Of a stretch of DNA of 8,750 nt, positions 5,866-8,750 are shown in pieces (position 1 is the first letter of the stretch; every line of letters begins with the position of its first letter). The stretch lies in NCBI GenBank assembly GCA_017629455.1, contig JAGBXE010000096.1, forward strand, positions 1 through 8,750, in the 5' to 3' direction. Made by a program: the position numbers and the translations under genes. The notes under the pieces were generated by a model that did not search any database, was not told the DNA's origin, and saw only the letters and a program-made list of their open reading frames with translations. The stretch is from Kiritimatiellia bacterium (lineage in GTDB: Bacteria; Verrucomicrobiota; Kiritimatiellia; RFP12; UBA1067).

Positions 5866-8750
5866 ATGAAGTTGAGGTTTTCTTTTTTTGCGATAACCGC
5901 GCTCGCCGCGTCTGCGCTTTTCGCTGACGAGGCACCGGCGGATGCTCCCCAGCAGGCGGCGGAGAATCCTGAGATTGAAGCTGAAATGGCGTACGTGGAG
6001 GCGCTTGTAAATTATGGCTTCCCAGATATTGCCGCTCCAGTAATAGAGGAGACTAAAAAGCGCTGGCCCGAGACTGAGGCCAGGTTCTTCGCTATTGAAG
6101 TGCGTAGTCTTTTAGCTCTTGGCAAATTTGAAGATGCCGAGAAGAAAATCGCGGCGCTTCCCGATAGGAAGTCGACTAAGTATTGGGCTGCGCGTCTTGA
6201 AGTGGCCAATAACCATTTCGGCAGAGGTCAGACGGCCGAGTGTATGAAAATTTACGAGGAGTTTTTCAAAAACTTCCAGAAGCCGCCGGCTGAAATCCGT
6301 AAATTCTACCAAGATGCGTGTTATGCGTACGGTGTGCTTTTAGCCGACGACAAACAGTATGCCAAGGCTGCCCAGCGTTATGAAGCCCTGTTAGCGCAGT
6401 TGCCCCAAGGCGATGATGCCTGGTGCAACGTAGCTTGCGAAACGGTTCAAATCTACCTTAAGTTAGCCGATACTCAGCTTGATCCCAAGAGCAAAAAGGC
6501 TCGCGCTTCTTCGCTTGCTGCCGCCGATAAGATCGTCGATAAACTGCTTTGGCAGTTAAATAAGCCCGTTTACTTCGGCCGCGCAGTGTCGATGAAGGCT
6601 CATATCGCACAGATGAAGGGCGATGTAACTAAGGCAACTTCCATTATCGACGAATATAAGCCGCAGCTCGAAGAGATTCATAAGCAAATCGTCGATTTCG
6701 ATCCAGATGGCAAGAAGGGGCTTTTGAAGCAGTCGCCATTGCCGGAATGTATGTATCTTCAGGCTAAGATGCTTTGGGGCGAGGCTTTAGCAGAATTTGC
6801 CAAAAAGCCCAAGCGCGACGACGAAAAGGTGAAAGCGTTTATGTTTGGCCCTAAGGCGAAGTCGGGTGGCCGCCGCGATTCTTCGAAGGGTGCGTTCGTG
6901 ATGTCGGTGACCGTGTTCCTCAAATATGAATCAAGCGCATGGGCCGCAGCAGCTGGTGATTTGTCGGAGGAAATCCTCAATTTCGCCGAAAAAGAGTATA
7001 AGGCGAAAATTAAAACGAAAATCACTCCAGAACAGATTGCTAAAGTTCGCGCTGCGCAGTTTAGGGATGCCGATGAAAAATTCGCTGCCCAAGATTATCA
7101 GGCCGCGATCGATGGGTATTTTGCCGCTCTTGCAAAGTATCCTGAAATCAAAGAGTCAATCCGTGCAGTTGCCAATATCGCCGCTTCCTATATCGATCTT
7201 TCGATGCAGACAAAAGATAATGCCGAGCGCGAGAATTATCGGATTAATGCCGATGCAGTTGCCGGTTATCTGGCAGAGCGCTTCTGCGAGAATCGCGACA
7301 GGCTTATAATGATTTCAGCTGGCGATTCGGTTATTCGTTTGGCCGCCAAAGAGGCTGAATTTAAAGATTTTGCCCGTGCGGATGCCCTTTATGAGGCGTT
7401 TTTCACCAATTACCGCAACCATCCTACGGCGGCGACTTTAGCAGCCGCAAAGGCTTCAGAGATGCAGAAGGCCGAGCGTTATCAGGATGCAATCAGGTTC
7501 TGGGGCATCATCTCTGAGTTCTATACGAACACGACGTTTTATGCTGCCTCTCTTGCGCAGCTTTCGTTCTGCTACGGCAAGCTCGGCGATGCCGAGAAGG
7601 AAATTGCCTACATCAACAAGTATCTGCCTATCGAGACGGTTAAGATTCGCAAGATGCAGGCTCAGTTCCAGTTGGCCCAGATGTATCAGCGCGACGGCAT
7701 GGCTATAATGGAAGCTGCCGCCACAAATGAGCAATCTGATGTAGTTCTTGAAATGGAAAACCGCGCCACGGCTCAAATCATCCGCGCTGTGAAGGCCTTT
7801 AGCGGCTTTAAGAAAGAGGCCGACGTTGCGCTTGCCGACCCTTCCACTACGAAGGAAGATGCAAGCAAGTATCGTGAGCTTCGCGAAGCGGCGATGGTTA
7901 TGACGGCCGAATGTTGGGGTCGTATGAAGCGTCCCGAGAAGAATCTCAAGCTCTACCGTGAAAGAGCGGCTGCGGCATATGAAAGCTACGTTGCAGAATA
8001 TCCAGAGGGCAAGTGGGCTAGAGGCGGCTATGTAAAGCTCGGCACCATCTATACTGCTCTTGGCGATATGGAGAAATCGAAGGCGGCCCTTGACAGGCTT
8101 ACTCGTATCTTCCCCGATTCCGATGAAGCAAAGAATGCAAAGCCTCGCCTTGCCAAGAGCCTTATCGAGATGGGCTTGCGCAAAGAAGGCACTGAAATCT
8201 ACGCCGAAATGCTCCGCACCGATGGCGCATATACGGCGCTGCAGTTCGTAAACGCCGGCGATGCGCTTATTGAGGCCAAGAGCTGGGATTTGGCAAATCA
8301 GGCTTATGAGAAGGCCGTGCGCCTTGCTGGTACAAATTCAGCCGTGACTGTCGCCAAAGCTCGCCTAGGTCTGGCAAGGAGCTCCTGGAAGCAAGGTTCT
8401 CTCGTTGAAGCGCGCGAGGCGCTCGACCTCTTCTTGCAAGATCCGAAGATGTCGAAGATGGCAATTGCTGCCGATGCGAACTTTATGTTGGTCGAAATCG
8501 CTTCACAGCAAGGCCGCGAAGAGAAAGATGCGGTTATGCGCGGCAAGTGCTTCGGCGCAGCGATCGGTGCACTTAAGAAGGTTCGCCAATATTGGTCGAA
8601 GAAGCCTCAGTGGGAACAGGATTCGCTCGACTTGCTTTCCGGCGATGTCTTGGTCGACCGTATGAAGGCGGAAGAGGCCATGGGGCTTAAAGAGGAGTCT
8701 AACGAAACCTGCGCGAAGGCAGCGGCAGTCTTCCAGGTGTTTATTCAGGC
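5866..8750 (+). CDS. Large secreted TPR-like helical-repeat protein, 3' end outside window
   Basis: The frame stays open for 961 codons to the window edge with no stop. The N terminus, MKLRFSFFAITALAASALFA then DEAPADAP, is a classical Sec signal peptide (basic start, hydrophobic core, likely cleavage after Ala20). There is no lipobox Cys. The rest is almost entirely alpha-helical, Ala/Lys/Glu-rich, with TPR-like units. Examples are YAKAAQRYEALLAQLP (from 165), YQAAIDGYFAALAKYPE (from 411), FARADALYEAFFTNY (from 502), and the best match YPEGKWARGGYVKLGTIYTA leading to ALDRLTRIFPDS (712-752). That last stretch resembles BamD/YbgF-type TPRs. A periplasmic scaffold role is inferred, and I do not recognise a specific function. 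ATG 5866 is chosen because the in-frame ATG at 5857 overlaps the -10 box and the signal peptide fits 5866. Alanine codons shift from mostly GCG in murA to GCC/GCT here. Confidence 0.85.
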   Translation, partial: MKLRFSFFAITALAASALFADEAPADAPQQAAENPEIEAEMAYVEALVNYGFPDIAAPVIEETKKRWPETEARFFAIEVRSLLALGKFEDAEKKIAALPDRKSTKYWAARLEVANNHFGRGQTAECMKIYEEFFKNFQKPPAEIRKFYQDACYAYGVLLADDKQYAKAAQRYEALLAQLPQGDDAWCNVACETVQIYLKLADTQLDPKSKKARASSLAAADKIVDKLLWQLNKPVYFGRAVSMKAHIAQMKGDVTKATSIIDEYKPQLEEIHKQIVDFDPDGKKGLLKQSPLPECMYLQAKMLWGEALAEFAKKPKRDDEKVKAFMFGPKAKSGGRRDSSKGAFVMSVTVFLKYESSAWAAAAGDLSEEILNFAEKEYKAKIKTKITPEQIAKVRAAQFRDADEKFAAQDYQAAIDGYFAALAKYPEIKESIRAVANIAASYIDLSMQTKDNAERENYRINADAVAGYLAERFCENRDRLIMISAGDSVIRLAAKEAEFKDFARADALYEAFFTNYRNHPTAATLAAAKASEMQKAERYQDAIRFWGIISEFYTNTTFYAASLAQLSFCYGKLGDAEKEIAYINKYLPIETVKIRKMQAQFQLAQMYQRDGMAIMEAAATNEQSDVVLEMENRATAQIIRAVKAFSGFKKEADVALADPSTTKEDASKYRELREAAMVMTAECWGRMKRPEKNLKLYRERAAAAYESYVAEYPEGKWARGGYVKLGTIYTALGDMEKSKAALDRLTRIFPDSDEAKNAKPRLAKSLIEMGLRKEGTEIYAEMLRTDGAYTALQFVNAGDALIEAKSWDLANQAYEKAVRLAGTNSAVTVAKARLGLARSSWKQGSLVEAREALDLFLQDPKMSKMAIAADANFMLVEIASQQGREEKDAVMRGKCFGAAIGALKKVRQYWSKKPQWEQDSLDLLSGDVLVDRMKAEEAMGLKEESNETCAKAAAVFQVFIQ

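Noticed and set aside
6926..7309. Plus-strand open frame of 127 codons inside the repeat-protein gene
   Set aside because: It is an out-of-frame shadow; the in-frame reading continues without a stop from 5866 to 8750.

Overview
The window holds mostly housekeeping genes arranged as two divergent transcription units, followed by the start of a very large secreted repeat protein. The DNA is of moderate GC content. Gene spacing is tight and Shine-Dalgarno sequences are weak or absent before several genes. A PilT retraction ATPase, a MurA/MurB pair and a long exported TPR-like protein point to a Gram-negative-type bacterium with type IV pili. MurA carries Asp in place of the usual catalytic Cys, as in chlamydiae (also mycobacteria and Borrelia). 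Together with poor Shine-Dalgarno use and the huge exported helical-repeat protein, this makes a PVC-group relative (for example Kiritimatiellota or Lentisphaerota) a reasonable but unproven guess.

Leftward unit (minus strand, read from about 3325 down to 1): prfB (release factor RF2, read without the usual programmed frameshift), pilT (pilus retraction ATPase), a small Nudix hydrolase, and a PflX-like radical SAM protein that runs off the left edge. Gaps are 18 and 20 bp, and the last two genes overlap by 14 bp, so the four look like one operon. An extended -10 promoter (TGGTATAAT) sits only 10 bp from the prfB ATG, implying an mRNA with almost no 5' leader.

Divergent control region (3322-3445): 124 bp holding the prfB promoter, a sigma70-like promoter for a tRNA gene, and a nested inverted repeat between them.

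Rightward unit (plus strand): tRNA-Val(CAC), then murB 26 bp later with no visible terminator, then murA 12 bp further on. MurA and MurB carry out the first two committed steps of peptidoglycan precursor synthesis. MurB keeps its three catalytic residues, but its N-terminal FAD-binding half is unusual. After murA come a weak hairpin and a new promoter whose -10 box lies 7 bp from the ATG of the last gene. That gene is an open frame of more than 960 codons with a signal peptide and helical repeats, and it continues past the right edge.

No mobile element, CRISPR array or obvious defence system is visible. The most interesting leads are the Asp-type MurA, the altered MurB, the two near-leaderless promoters, the frameshift-free prfB and the uncharacterised exported repeat protein.
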